Source: DASXMR01 sp036495525
Lineage (GTDB): Bacteria; Actinomycetota; Actinomycetes; Streptosporangiales; Streptosporangiaceae
Length of the DNA: 64,000 nt
Assembly: GCA_036495525.1 (NCBI GenBank)
Contig: DASXMR010000141.1
Coordinates: 62,001-126,000 of the forward strand
Direction of reading: 5' to 3'
Every line of letters starts with the position of its first letter. Within the stretch, counting starts at the first letter, position 1. The notes under the pieces were generated by a model. That model was not told the origin of the DNA and ran no database searches. It saw nothing but the letters and a program-made list of their open reading frames with translations. Of this stretch, positions 36,449 to 44,725 are shown piece by piece. Made by a program: the position numbers and the translations under genes.

Positions 36449-37206
36449 GAGGGACGCCGGCGGCTGCCGCGTCCCCGGCCCGCCTCGCCGTCGGCTGCCT
36501 GAGTGCCTGGTGGTCCGGCCGCCGGAGCGGCGCCGCCGTCACTGGTATCGTCCCGGCCGGTGTTCAGCCGGTCGAGCGCGTCGGGCGAGATGTGCGGCTT
36601 CGGGTCCAGCCGGGACAGCCCGTTCCATGCGAGGTTGACCAGGTGCGCGGCCATCTCCTCGATCCGCGGCGCGCGGGCGTCCAGCCACCACTGCCCGGTG
36701 AAGGCGACCATGCCGACGAGCATCTGCGCGTACATCGGGGCATAAGCCGGGTCGTAGCCGCGTGCCTGCAGCACGTCGCCGAGGATGTACTCGACCTGGC
36801 CCGCGATGTCACCGATCAGGCTGCTGAACGTGCCGGAACCCGAGCCGGGAGGCGAGTCCCTGACCAGGATGCGGAAGCCGTCGGCGTTGTCCTCGATGTA
36901 GCGCAGCAGCGCCACGGCTGCGGCCTCGAACTTCTCCATCGTGTCCTCGCCCCGCAGCAACTGGGTCGCCAGGGCGACGAACCGGTCCACCTCGCGGTCC
37001 ACGACGACCGCGTACAGCCCCTCCTTGCCGCCGAAGTGCTCGTACACGACCGGCTTGGACACGCCAGCCTGGGCGGCGATCTCCTCGATCGAGGTGCCAT
37101 CCAGACCGCGCTCGGCGAACAGGCGGCGGCCGATGTCCAGCAGCTGCTCGCGGCGCTCCTTGCCGGTCATTCTCCTTCGGCCGTTGCCGGCGGGCTGGCT
37201 AGTCAC
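36445..37206 (-). CDS. TetR-family transcriptional regulator
   Basis: About 253 residues from GTG 37206, or 241 from ATG 37170 (MTGKERREQLL); neither has well-spaced ribosome sites. The helix-turn-helix is GTSIEEIAAQAGVSKPVVYEHFGGKEGLYAVV. A ligand domain with several aromatic residues follows, and the 40-residue tail is Pro/Gly/Arg-rich. The neighbouring gene on the same strand, about 100 bases upstream, encodes a fatty-acid desaturase, and TetR proteins such as DesT and FasR often control lipid genes. The repeat cluster at 38579-38620 is a candidate target. Confidence 0.88.
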   Translation of the reverse strand: MTSQPAGNGRRRMTGKERREQLLDIGRRLFAERGLDGTSIEEIAAQAGVSKPVVYEHFGGKEGLYAVVVDREVDRFVALATQLLRGEDTMEKFEAAAVALLRYIEDNADGFRILVRDSPPGSGSGTFSSLIGDIAGQVEYILGDVLQARGYDPAYAPMYAQMLVGMVAFTGQWWLDARAPRIEEMAAHLVNLAWNGLSRLDPKPHISPDALDRLNTGRDDTSDGGAAPAAGPPGTQAADGEAGRGRGSRRRPS

Positions 37207-37341
37207 TTCTCCATCATGTCGGCCACACGCACAGTGAGCCAATCGCCACAGCTGACGCGCCGCCTGCTCGCGGCTGGCCAGCGGTGCGCAAGGCTGGCCT
37301 ACGCTGCGCCAGGCCGGGTTCTGCCCGGCTGGTCGCGCGGG

Positions 37342-38499
37342 TCAGCTGCCCTGCTGGCCGGCCTGCGGCTGCCCGGTCACGACAGTCCTGCCGGTGCTGG
37401 GGTTCCTGCCTGTCCCGCCGCTGGCCGTGGCGTTTCTGGCCATCGGGCTGCCGCCAGCCGCTGTGCTGGCCGGCCCGCTACGCACGACCGCCCGCCGCGC
37501 CATTCTGCCCAGCTTGCGCGCCCGGCCGGTCTGCTTGGCGGCCAGCCGGGTCTCATCCGGCCAGCGCACCTCGTAGACCAGGCCGAGCTTCTCGGCGAAC
37601 CAGATCGCCCGCGCGGCGATGTCGATCTGGCCCTTGAGCACCCCGTGCCGAGCGCAGGTGGGATCGGCGTGGTGCAGGTTGTGCCACGACTCGCCGAAGG
37701 ACAAGATCGCCAGCCAGGACACGTTGCGCGACTTGTCTCGCACCTCGAAGTCCTCTTTGCCGAAGGTGTGGCAGATCGAGTTGATCGACCAGGTGATGTG
37801 GTGCAGGAAGGCAACCCGCACCAGGCTCGCCCAGAAGAACGCGGTGACCGCTCCCTGCCACGACATCGACCACAGGCCGCCGATCAGGGCCGGCCCGGCC
37901 AGCGAGAAGGCCACCAGCGCGCCGAACCACCGGGAGATCCAGACAATGTCCCGGTCGGCCAGCCAGTCCGGGCAGTACTTCTCCCGTGAGGTGACGTCGG
38001 GGTCGAACAGCCAGCCGACGTGTGCGTAGCCCAGGCCCTTGATCAGCGCCTTCCAGTCATCGCCGAACCGCCACGGCGAGTGCGGGTCGCCTTCGCGGTC
38101 GCTGTACTTGTGATGCCTGCGGTGGTCGGCCACCCAGGTCAGCACCGGGCCCTCGATGGCCATGCTGCCGGCGATCCCCAGCGCGATCTTGAAGCCGCGC
38201 ACCGCCTTGAATGAGCCGTGGGTGAAATAGCGGTGCAGGCCCATGCTGATGCCGAGCCCGGAGACGTAGTAGAACGCGATCGCGATCACGACGTCGTGCC
38301 AGCCGAGCCCCCATCCCCAGGCCAGCGGGACAGCCGCGACCAGGGCGAGCAGCGGTACGGCGACGAACACGCCGACCATGATCCGCTGCACGGTGTTCTG
38401 CCTGGCTGAGATGTCGGGCCGCGGCCCGGCCTGCGGTTGCCTGGCCGGCTCCGCCGGCCCGCCGCGTTGGAGCGAGCCGGTTTGCGCGGTTGCTGCCAT
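37342..38499 (-). CDS. Acyl-CoA (delta-9) desaturase
   Basis: 385 residues from the ATG at 38499, behind GAGGAA. Three histidine boxes bind the di-iron centre: HRYFTH (89-94), HRRHH (126-130) and HNLHH (273-277). Four hydrophobic stretches give the typical membrane topology. A basic, Ala/Gly/Thr-rich tail of about 60 residues follows the catalytic domain. It introduces a double bond into acyl-CoA and so adjusts membrane fluidity. An unusual triple repeat upstream and a TetR gene downstream suggest specific regulation. Confidence 0.92.
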   Translation of the reverse strand: MAATAQTGSLQRGGPAEPARQPQAGPRPDISARQNTVQRIMVGVFVAVPLLALVAAVPLAWGWGLGWHDVVIAIAFYYVSGLGISMGLHRYFTHGSFKAVRGFKIALGIAGSMAIEGPVLTWVADHRRHHKYSDREGDPHSPWRFGDDWKALIKGLGYAHVGWLFDPDVTSREKYCPDWLADRDIVWISRWFGALVAFSLAGPALIGGLWSMSWQGAVTAFFWASLVRVAFLHHITWSINSICHTFGKEDFEVRDKSRNVSWLAILSFGESWHNLHHADPTCARHGVLKGQIDIAARAIWFAEKLGLVYEVRWPDETRLAAKQTGRARKLGRMARRAVVRSGPASTAAGGSPMARNATASGGTGRNPSTGRTVVTGQPQAGQQGS

Positions 38500-38578
38500 G
38501 GTTTCCTCGCTTGCCGTGTAGCCATGCCGGACTGAGGAGCGCTCCGCATACACCATGGGCAAGGGCCAATGCAAATAC

Positions 38579-38620
38579 GCTTACGTAACCGTAGCTTACG
38601 CAACCGTAGGTTGCGCAAGC
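38579..38620. promoter_or_regulatory. Operator-like array of three 12-mers, 15-bp period, upstream of desaturase
   Basis: GCTTACGTAACC, GCTTACGCAACC and GGTTGCGCAAGC (38579, 38594, 38609), each separated by GTA. The second and third form a 12-bp inverted repeat with one mismatch, while the first and second are direct repeats. The array is 80 bases upstream of the desaturase start and unlike the local GC-rich DNA. Likely a cooperative binding site for a TetR-type regulator. Confidence 0.65.
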
Positions 38621-38823
38621 GCCCGACGGAGAACATCTCGCGAACGCAGCGTGAAGGCCACCTGCTGGTCGCCAGGCGCGTTCGCACCCCGCACAGGTGC
38701 CCGGCTGTCAGGGGCTCACACATCACCGGCCAGCCGTCTGCACCGCTCAGTTCGCAGCGAGGCTGGGCTGCATGTCCGGCGAATCGCCGCCCTGCCAGGC
38801 AAGCGGGCGAGCGGAGAGGTAGG
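38621..38823. other. Gene-free DNA between desaturase operator and tRNA-Gln
   Basis: About 200 bases without a supported gene or clear motif. Confidence 0.4.
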
Positions 38824-38896
38824 TTCCGGCGCCTGGACTCGAACCAGGACAAACGAGTTCCAAGGACTCGCGGGCTGCCAATTACCCTACGCCGGA
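38824..38896 (-). tRNA. tRNA-Gln (anticodon TTG)
   Basis: The minus strand folds as a 73-base cloverleaf. Acceptor stem TCCGGCG/CGCCGGA (7 perfect pairs); D arm GGG...CCC with the TAATTGGCAG loop typical of tRNA-Gln. Anticodon stem CGAGT/ACTCG with loop CCTTGGA; T arm CCTGG/CCAGG with loop TTCGAGT. The 3' CCA is not encoded. Reading the 7-base loop places TTG at 34-36 and C, not the usual T, at position 33. It lies upstream of glmU on the opposite strand, a neighbourhood I recall from other actinobacteria. Confidence 0.88.
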
Positions 38897-39238
38897 CAGA
38901 ATGCCGCGGCGGCCGACGGTAACCGTCGGCGACGCGCATGCCACCTCTAACGATACCGACCGGAGCCCGCCGCTCCCAGTGATCAGCAACGCCGCGTAGC
39001 GCCCCGGGCGCATTGCCGCCATCGCGGTCGCGCGGCCAGGGCGCGGCTGACAGACTGCCCTGCGAGAGCTGGCTGCCCCGCTTCGTTCCGGTCCGCCTGG
39101 GGGGACCAGGCACGAGCCGGCCGCCGCGGGCCCGGCCGCCAGCCGGGAAACGCGACGGTATCCTGCAGGGGACGGGTGAGTGAACCGAAGCACGACGGTC
39201 CCGCGTTGGCCTGCAGCGATCCCGAGGAGCCGAGCGGA
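38897..39238. other. Intergenic region upstream of glmU
   Basis: Contains the tRNA promoter (minus strand) and the glmU promoter. An in-frame GTG at 39176 would extend GlmU by 21 residues. No other feature recognised. Confidence 0.4.
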
Positions 39239-40327
39239 GTGAGGGTTAGCGGTCCGGCCGCCGTCATCATCCTTGCGGCGGGCGAGGGGACGCGGATGAA
39301 GACCCGCACCCCGAAGATGCTGAACGAGGTCTGCGGCGTACCGATGCTTGGGCATGTGCTCGCGGCCGGGCGCGAGGTGCGGCCCGGCCGGCTGATCGTC
39401 GTGGTCAGCGACCTGAACGGCGGCGTCGCCGGCTACCTGCGCGAGCACCTGCCGGACGCCGAGCTAGTCGTGCAGGAGCGGCGCGGCGGCACTGGCCACG
39501 CGGTCCGGATCGTGACCGAGGCCCTCGGGCTCATTCACGGCACGGTGGTGGTTACCTACTCCGACACCCCGCTGCTGCGCGGGCAGACCCTGGCCGACCT
39601 GGTCAGTGCCCACGTCGCCGGGTCCGACGCGGTGACCATCCTGTCCGCGACCGCGGCCGACCCGGCCGGTTACGGCCGGGTGGTGCGCGACGACTCGGGC
39701 GGCTTCACCAGGATCGTCGAAGACGCGGACGCGACCGCGCGGCAGCGGGAGATCACGGAGATCAACTCCGGCATCTACGCGTTCGACGGCGACCTGCTCG
39801 CCGACGCGGTCAAGCGGGTGCCTACCGACAACGCGAAGGGCGAGGAGTACCTGACTGACGCGGTCACCATCCTGCGCGGCGACGGGCACTCGGTCGGCGT
39901 CGTGGCCTGCCAGGACTTCGATGAGGTGCTCGGCGTCAACGATCAGGCGCAGCTGGCCTGGGCGCGCCGGGTCATGAACGAGCGGCTGCTCTCCGCCTGG
40001 ATGGACGCCGGGGTCAGCGTCCTCGATCCGGCCACGACCTGGGTCGATGTCGGCGTCACGCTAGAGGCAGGGGTGCAGATCGGGCCGGGCACCCAGCTGG
40101 AGGGCGGCACCACCGTGGCGGCCGGCGCGCAGGTCGGGCCCGGCTGCCTGCTGCGGGACACCAGGGTCGGCCAGGACGCGAGGGTGATTCAGTCGGTGTG
40201 CGAGGGAGCCTTCGTCGGCGAGCGGGCGGTGGTCGGGCCGTTCGCCCATCTGACCCCCGGCAGCAGGCTCGGTCCAGGCGAGCGGGCATCCGGCGCTGGC
40301 GCGCCAGGCCGGCCGGGCAGCCAGTGA
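39239..40327 (+). CDS. glmU: GlmU, N-acetylglucosamine-1-phosphate uridyltransferase, C-terminally short
   Basis: About 362 residues from GTG 39239 (AGGAG nine bases upstream); GTG 39176 would give 383. Bifunctional GlmU is normally 450-500 residues. The uridyltransferase domain is complete: AAVIILAAGEGTRMKTRTPK, VQERRGGTGHAV, TYSDTPLL, GYGRVV, EINSGIYAF and GVNDQAQL. The left-handed beta-helix begins (GVTLEAGVQIGPGTQL) but stops soon after VGPFAHLTPGSRLG. The Lys and His that perform the acetyl transfer in the family, and the rest of the CoA-binding coils, are missing. prs begins 31 bases later, so no remnant is present. It should make UDP-GlcNAc but not GlcNAc-1-P. Confidence 0.93.
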   Translation: MRVSGPAAVIILAAGEGTRMKTRTPKMLNEVCGVPMLGHVLAAGREVRPGRLIVVVSDLNGGVAGYLREHLPDAELVVQERRGGTGHAVRIVTEALGLIHGTVVVTYSDTPLLRGQTLADLVSAHVAGSDAVTILSATAADPAGYGRVVRDDSGGFTRIVEDADATARQREITEINSGIYAFDGDLLADAVKRVPTDNAKGEEYLTDAVTILRGDGHSVGVVACQDFDEVLGVNDQAQLAWARRVMNERLLSAWMDAGVSVLDPATTWVDVGVTLEAGVQIGPGTQLEGGTTVAAGAQVGPGCLLRDTRVGQDARVIQSVCEGAFVGERAVVGPFAHLTPGSRLGPGERASGAGAPGRPGSQ

Positions 40328-40358
40328 AGATTACGACGTCAAGGACGGAGAGGGCCTG

Positions 40359-41336
40359 ATGACCGGCATCACCGCGAAGAGCGAGAAGAAGCTGATGCTC
40401 TTCTCCGGCCGCGCCTACCCCGAGCTGAGCGCCGAGATCGCGAGCTGCCTCGACGTTGAGCCGGTGCCCACGACCCTCTACGACTTCGCCAACGGCGAGA
40501 TCTTCGTCCGGTTCCACGAGTCGGTACGCGGCTGCGACGCGTTCGTGCTGCAGTGTCATACCTCGCCGATCAATCAGTGGATCATGGAGCAGCTGATCAT
40601 GGTCGACGCGCTCAAGCGAGCGTCAGCCAAGCGGATCACCGTGGTCGCGCCCTTCTTCGGCTACGCGCGGCAGGACAAGAAGAGCCGGGGCCGCGAGCCG
40701 ATCTCGGCCCGGCTGATGGCCGACCTGTTCCGCACCGCAGGCGCCGACCGGCTGATGGCCGTTGACCTGCACACGGCGCAGATCCAGGGCTTCTTCGACG
40801 GCCCGGTCGACCACCTGTTCGCGCTGCCGATCCTCGCTGACTACGTGCAGACCAGGCTGGACGTCTCGCGGGTCACGGTGGTCGCGCCGGACGCCGGCCG
40901 GGTGCGGGTCTGCGAGCGCTGGACCGACCGGCTCGGCTGCCCGCTGGCGATCATCCACAAGCGCCGCGATCCGGACGTGGCCAACAAAGTCCGTGTCCTC
41001 GAGGTGGTCGGCCAGGTCAGGGGCAGGACCTGCATCATCGTCGATGACATGATCGACACCGGCGCGACGATCGCCAACGCCGCCGAGGCGCTGTTCGACG
41101 AGGGCGCAGCCCAGGTGATCGTGACGGCCACCCACGGCGTGCTGTCCGGCCCGGCGGTCGACCTGCTCAAGAACTCCATGGTCGCCGAGGTGATCATCAC
41201 CAACACGCTGCCCGTGCCGGACGAGAAGCGCTTCGACAAGCTCACCGTGCTGTCCATCGCCCCGCTGATCGCCAGGGCTATCCGCGAGGTCTTCAGCGAC
41301 GGCTCGGTGACCAGCCTGTTCGACGGCCAGAGCTGA
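40359..41336 (+). CDS. prs: Ribose-phosphate pyrophosphokinase
   Basis: 325 residues, makes PRPP from ribose-5-phosphate and ATP for nucleotide, His and Trp synthesis. Motifs are FANGEIFVRFHESVRG, FFGYARQDKKSRGREPISA, DLHTAQIQGFFDGPVDHL and the PRPP loop IIVDDMIDTGATI. ATG with GGAGAGG upstream. It follows glmU directly, as is common in bacteria, and is probably co-transcribed. Confidence 0.97.
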   Translation: MTGITAKSEKKLMLFSGRAYPELSAEIASCLDVEPVPTTLYDFANGEIFVRFHESVRGCDAFVLQCHTSPINQWIMEQLIMVDALKRASAKRITVVAPFFGYARQDKKSRGREPISARLMADLFRTAGADRLMAVDLHTAQIQGFFDGPVDHLFALPILADYVQTRLDVSRVTVVAPDAGRVRVCERWTDRLGCPLAIIHKRRDPDVANKVRVLEVVGQVRGRTCIIVDDMIDTGATIANAAEALFDEGAAQVIVTATHGVLSGPAVDLLKNSMVAEVIITNTLPVPDEKRFDKLTVLSIAPLIARAIREVFSDGSVTSLFDGQS

Positions 41337-41436
41337 GCACGGTCGCGGCTGGGCTACACTAGCGGCACTGTCCTGGATGCCGGCCACGCTGACCGCCCAG
41401 GCCGTGACAACGTCCATTCCCGCAAGGAGTGCCGCC

Positions 41437-42099
41437 GTGCCCGAGGTCCACATCGCCGCTGCGCAGCGCAGCGAGTTCGGCAAGGGCGCCGCCCGCCGCG
41501 ATCGGCGGGCCGGCCGCGTGCCCGCCGTGCTTTACGGCCACGGCACCGACCCGCGGCACCTGAGCCTGCCCGGCCACGACATCCTGCTGGCGCTGCGCAC
41601 GGCCAACGTGCTGATCCGGCTGGACGGGCTGCCAGGTGGCAGCCAGCTCGCGCTGCCCAAGGCGGTACAGCGGGACGCGATCAAGGGCTCGGTCGAGCAT
41701 GTCGACCTGATCCTGGTGCGCAGCGGCGAGAAGGTGACCGTCGAGATCCCGGTGACCATCACCGGCGACCTGGCTCCGGACGGGATGCTCGACCAGCAGC
41801 TCGTGCAGATCCCGGTCGAGGCCGAGGCCACCCACATCCCCACCGGCGTCGAGGTCAGCATCGAGGGCATGCAGGTGGGCGACGCGGTACACGCGGGCGA
41901 CCTGCGCCTGCCGGCCGGCTCTACCCTGGCGGTCGAGCCCGACGTACTGGTGCTGCACGTCATCGCCGCGCCGACGGCCGAGCAGATCGAGGCCGAGCTT
42001 GGCGTGCCCGAGGCACCCGAGCCGGAAGCCGAGGGCGCCGCGCCAGCGGCGCCAGCGCCGGCCGGCGAGGCCGAGCCGGCTGCCCCGGCGCCGGAGTAG
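41437..42099 (+). CDS. rplY: 50S ribosomal protein L25/general stress protein Ctc
   Basis: 220 residues from the GTG at 41437, with AAGGAG seven bases upstream; the frame extends upstream to 41377 but homology begins at PEVHIAAAQRSEFGKGAARR. The N-terminal L25 domain binds 5S rRNA and the C-terminal TL5/CTC beta-domain follows. The last 35 residues are Ala/Pro/Glu-rich. TACACT at 41354-41359 may be its -10 element. It precedes pth, the usual order rplY-pth. Confidence 0.93.
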   Translation: MPEVHIAAAQRSEFGKGAARRDRRAGRVPAVLYGHGTDPRHLSLPGHDILLALRTANVLIRLDGLPGGSQLALPKAVQRDAIKGSVEHVDLILVRSGEKVTVEIPVTITGDLAPDGMLDQQLVQIPVEAEATHIPTGVEVSIEGMQVGDAVHAGDLRLPAGSTLAVEPDVLVLHVIAAPTAEQIEAELGVPEAPEPEAEGAAPAAPAPAGEAEPAAPAPE

Positions 42100-42195
42100 C
42101 CAGCCACGGCCCGGCCGGCCCGCCGGATGCCAGGCTCGCTGCTGCCGTCGCGGTGGCGGCGGCCACCGGATCAGCAGGCCAGAGGTGAGCACAGC

Positions 42196-42789
42196 ATGGC
42201 CGAGTCCCGATGGCTGGTCGCTGGCCTTGGCAACCCGGGGCCGCAGTACGCGGGCAACCGGCACAACGCCGGGTTCATGGTCGCTGACCTGCTCGCTGAC
42301 CAGATGGGTACCCGGTTCAAGCGCGATCGCTCGCGTGCCGACGTGGCCACCGGGCGGCTGGCCGGGCTGCCGGTCACTCTCGGCAAGCCGAAGACCTACA
42401 TGAACGCTTCCGGCGGCCCGGTCGCCGCGCTGCGCTCGTTCTACAAGATCCCGGCCGGCCGGCTCGTCGTGGTGCACGACGAGCTCGACCTGCCATTCGG
42501 CGTTATCCGGCTCAAGCTGGGTGGCGGGGATAACGGGCACAACGGGCTGCGCTCGGTGACCGCTGCGCTCGGCAGCCGGGACTATTTCCGGGTCCGGATC
42601 GGGATCGGCCGACCGCTTGGCCGGATGGATGCGGCTGACTTCGTGCTGCATGACTTTTCCGCTGCCGAGCGCAAGGCGCTGCCCGACGTGCTTGACCGTG
42701 CCTCGGCTGCCGTCGAGGCGCTGCTGGCGGGCGGCCTGGCCGCCGCCCAGAACGAGTTCCATCCGGCCGCGCCACAGGCTGGCGGCTGA
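42196..42789 (+). CDS. pth: Peptidyl-tRNA hydrolase
   Basis: 197 residues from ATG 42196; the frame is open upstream but the family starts at WLVAGLGNPG. The catalytic His is in NRHNAGF. KPKTYMNASG, VVHDELDLPFG and GGGDNGHNGLRS are also present. Releases peptides from tRNAs dropped by ribosomes. It is the last housekeeping gene before the polysaccharide locus. Confidence 0.96.
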   Translation: MAESRWLVAGLGNPGPQYAGNRHNAGFMVADLLADQMGTRFKRDRSRADVATGRLAGLPVTLGKPKTYMNASGGPVAALRSFYKIPAGRLVVVHDELDLPFGVIRLKLGGGDNGHNGLRSVTAALGSRDYFRVRIGIGRPLGRMDAADFVLHDFSAAERKALPDVLDRASAAVEALLAGGLAAAQNEFHPAAPQAGG

Positions 42790-42888
42790 CCGCGGCCGCC
42801 ATTTCAGTCCCAGCCGGGGCTAATCCGGGCAACTTTCCCGCCACTTGCGGTGCACTCCCGGCATCGGCCGCAGTACGGTGCGCTCGAA

Positions 42889-42918
42889 TGTCAACCGGCC
42901 TTTTCAGCTGCGCGTCTT
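42889..42918 (+). promoter_or_regulatory. ECF-type promoter of sugar transferase 1
   Basis: TGTCAACC (42889-42896), 16 bases, CGTCTT (42913-42918), followed by TAGTACTC. An almost identical element with the same spacing precedes the paralogous gene (44607-44636). TGTC-type -35 and CGTC -10 elements are typical of ECF sigma factors, not of the vegetative one. Confidence 0.65.
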
Positions 42919-42982
42919 GCTAGTACTCCCGGGGGAAGCTAGCTCATAGCGCGTGAAGGTGCAGAAGGGGCGGGTGGGGGAC

Positions 42983-44452
42983 GTGTCTGGTCAGACGCTG
43001 ACCGCAACTCCTAATCGGCTGGACAGAGTCCTCGCGCGGCTCGCCGCACAGCACCCGTCCTCGTGGACGACCAGCTACCTGCGTCAGGCGTCGGCGGTCG
43101 ACGCCGTCTGCGCGCTGGCCGGCGGCCTGCTGGCCTTCCAGCTCAGGTTCGACGGCGAAAGATCCGGGCAGAATGGCGCCTACCTCCTGCTGAGTCTCAT
43201 CCTGCCGGTGCTGTGGGTGGGCGCCATCGCGCTGGCTGGCGGGTACGACTCGCGCTTCATCGGGGTCGGCACCGAGGAATTCCGCCGGGTGCTGACCGCT
43301 GGCGTGTCGCTGACCGCGGCGGTCGCCATCGTCTCGTACGCCTCCAAGACCGATGTCGCCCGCGGCTATGTGATCATCGCGCTGCCCTGCCTGACCATGT
43401 TCGACCTCATCGGCAGGTTCGCGCTGCGCAAGCGGCTGCACCGGCTGCGCAGGTTCGGCGGCTTCATGCGCAGGGTCGTGCTGGTCGGCCACGCCGCGGT
43501 AGCCGCTGACCTGACCGCCGTGCTGCGCCGGGAGAGCTACCACGGGCTGTCCGTGGTAGCGGCCTGCCTGGCCGGCGAGCGGGTGCCAGCGAGTGTCGAC
43601 GGCGTGCCTGCCTTCTCCGGGCTCGACGGCGTGGCCGAGGTCGTCTCCAAGTTCTCGGCCGACACCGTTGCCGTGCTTGCCTGCCCGGAGATGAGCGGGG
43701 CCCGGCTGCGTGACCTTGCCTGGGAGCTGGAGAAGACCGACACCGACCTGTGCGTGGCGCCGGCGCTGCTGGACGTCGCCGGGCCGCGCACGACGATCAG
43801 GCCGGTGGCCGGGCTGCCGCTGCTGCACCTGGATCACCCCGAGTTCACCGGCATCCGGCGGCTCATCAAGGACGGCTTCGACCGCAGCTGCGCGCTGGCC
43901 GCGCTGGCGCTGCTGGCACCGCTGCTGCTGGCCATCGCCGTGGCGATCCGGCTCACTGACGGCGGGCCTGCCCTGTTCCGTCAGGTCCGGGTCGGCAAGG
44001 ACAGCCGCGGCTTCATCATGTACAAGTTCCGCACGATGGTCACCGACGCCGAGGTGCGCAAGGCCGAGCTGACCGGGGTCAGCGACCAGAACGGCGTGCT
44101 GTTCAAGATCCACGATGACCCGCGGGTCACCAGGGTGGGCCGCCTGCTGCGCCGCTGGTCGATCGACGAGCTGCCGCAGCTGCTGAACGTGCTGCGCGGC
44201 GACATGTCGCTGGTCGGCCCCCGGCCGGCGCTGCCGGAGGAGGCCGCCGTCTACGCCGATCACGTCCGGCGCCGGCTGGTGGTCAAGCCGGGACTCACCG
44301 GCTTGTGGCAGGTCAGCGGACGCTCGGACCTGTCCTGGGACGAGTCGGTGCGGCTCGACCTGCGCTACGTGGAGAACTGGTCGTTCGTGCTCGACCTGCA
44401 GATCCTGTGGAAGACCGCAGCGGCCGTGACGGGCGGCTCAGGTGCTTACTGA
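42983..44452 (+). CDS. Polyprenyl-phosphate sugar-1-P transferase 1 (WbaP/CpsE type)
   Basis: About 489 residues from the GTG at 42983 (VSGQTLTA; an upstream GTG at 42953 is open). Four N-terminal helices and a degenerate nucleotide-binding central domain (VVLVGHAAVAADL) are followed by a further helix. The C-terminal bacterial sugar-transferase domain has FRQVRVGKDSRGFIMYKFRTM, RRWSIDELPQLLNVLRGDMSLVGPRP and RYVENWSFVLDLQILWKT. It would load the first sugar phosphate onto undecaprenyl phosphate at the inner membrane, starting repeat-unit synthesis. The next gene is a close paralogue. Confidence 0.92.
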   Translation: MSGQTLTATPNRLDRVLARLAAQHPSSWTTSYLRQASAVDAVCALAGGLLAFQLRFDGERSGQNGAYLLLSLILPVLWVGAIALAGGYDSRFIGVGTEEFRRVLTAGVSLTAAVAIVSYASKTDVARGYVIIALPCLTMFDLIGRFALRKRLHRLRRFGGFMRRVVLVGHAAVAADLTAVLRRESYHGLSVVAACLAGERVPASVDGVPAFSGLDGVAEVVSKFSADTVAVLACPEMSGARLRDLAWELEKTDTDLCVAPALLDVAGPRTTIRPVAGLPLLHLDHPEFTGIRRLIKDGFDRSCALAALALLAPLLLAIAVAIRLTDGGPALFRQVRVGKDSRGFIMYKFRTMVTDAEVRKAELTGVSDQNGVLFKIHDDPRVTRVGRLLRRWSIDELPQLLNVLRGDMSLVGPRPALPEEAAVYADHVRRRLVVKPGLTGLWQVSGRSDLSWDESVRLDLRYVENWSFVLDLQILWKTAAAVTGGSGAY

Positions 44453-44509
44453 ACGTTGTCGTATGATTACGTTCGGTTTACTGAGGCGTGGGCATACTCC
44501 CGCTGCCCT

Positions 44510-44541
44510 GCTAACCGGGACACCAGCTGCAGGTGGTTAGC
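44510..44541. terminator. Stem-loop between the two sugar transferase genes
   Basis: GCTAAC and GTTAGC pair (44510-44515 with 44536-44541), and inside them CACC pairs with GGTG around AGCTGCA, with a 5-base bulge. It is 58 bases past the stop of the first gene and upstream of the second promoter. It may terminate the first transcript, or it may be a leader structure. Confidence 0.45.
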
Positions 44542-44606
44542 TCGCGGCTTAGCGGGATAACTAAAGATGGTCTGGCCTAAGATGCTGATCCTCATGACCA
44601 ATTCGG

Positions 44607-44636
44607 TGTCAACCATCGCATTTGGCAAGGCGTCTT
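44607..44636 (+). promoter_or_regulatory. ECF-type promoter of sugar transferase 2
   Basis: TGTCAACC (44607-44614), 16 bases, CGTCTT (44631-44636), then TTAGTACTC. Same hexamers and spacing as at 42889, although the spacer bases differ, which argues for functional conservation. Confidence 0.65.
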
Positions 44637-44725
44637 CTTAGTACTCACAGGTGAACGCCCGGCGAACGGCCGGAGGGCTGCTCCTGTGCTCGCAGTGCGT
44701 GTGGTACGGAAGGAGCTTTCTGAGC

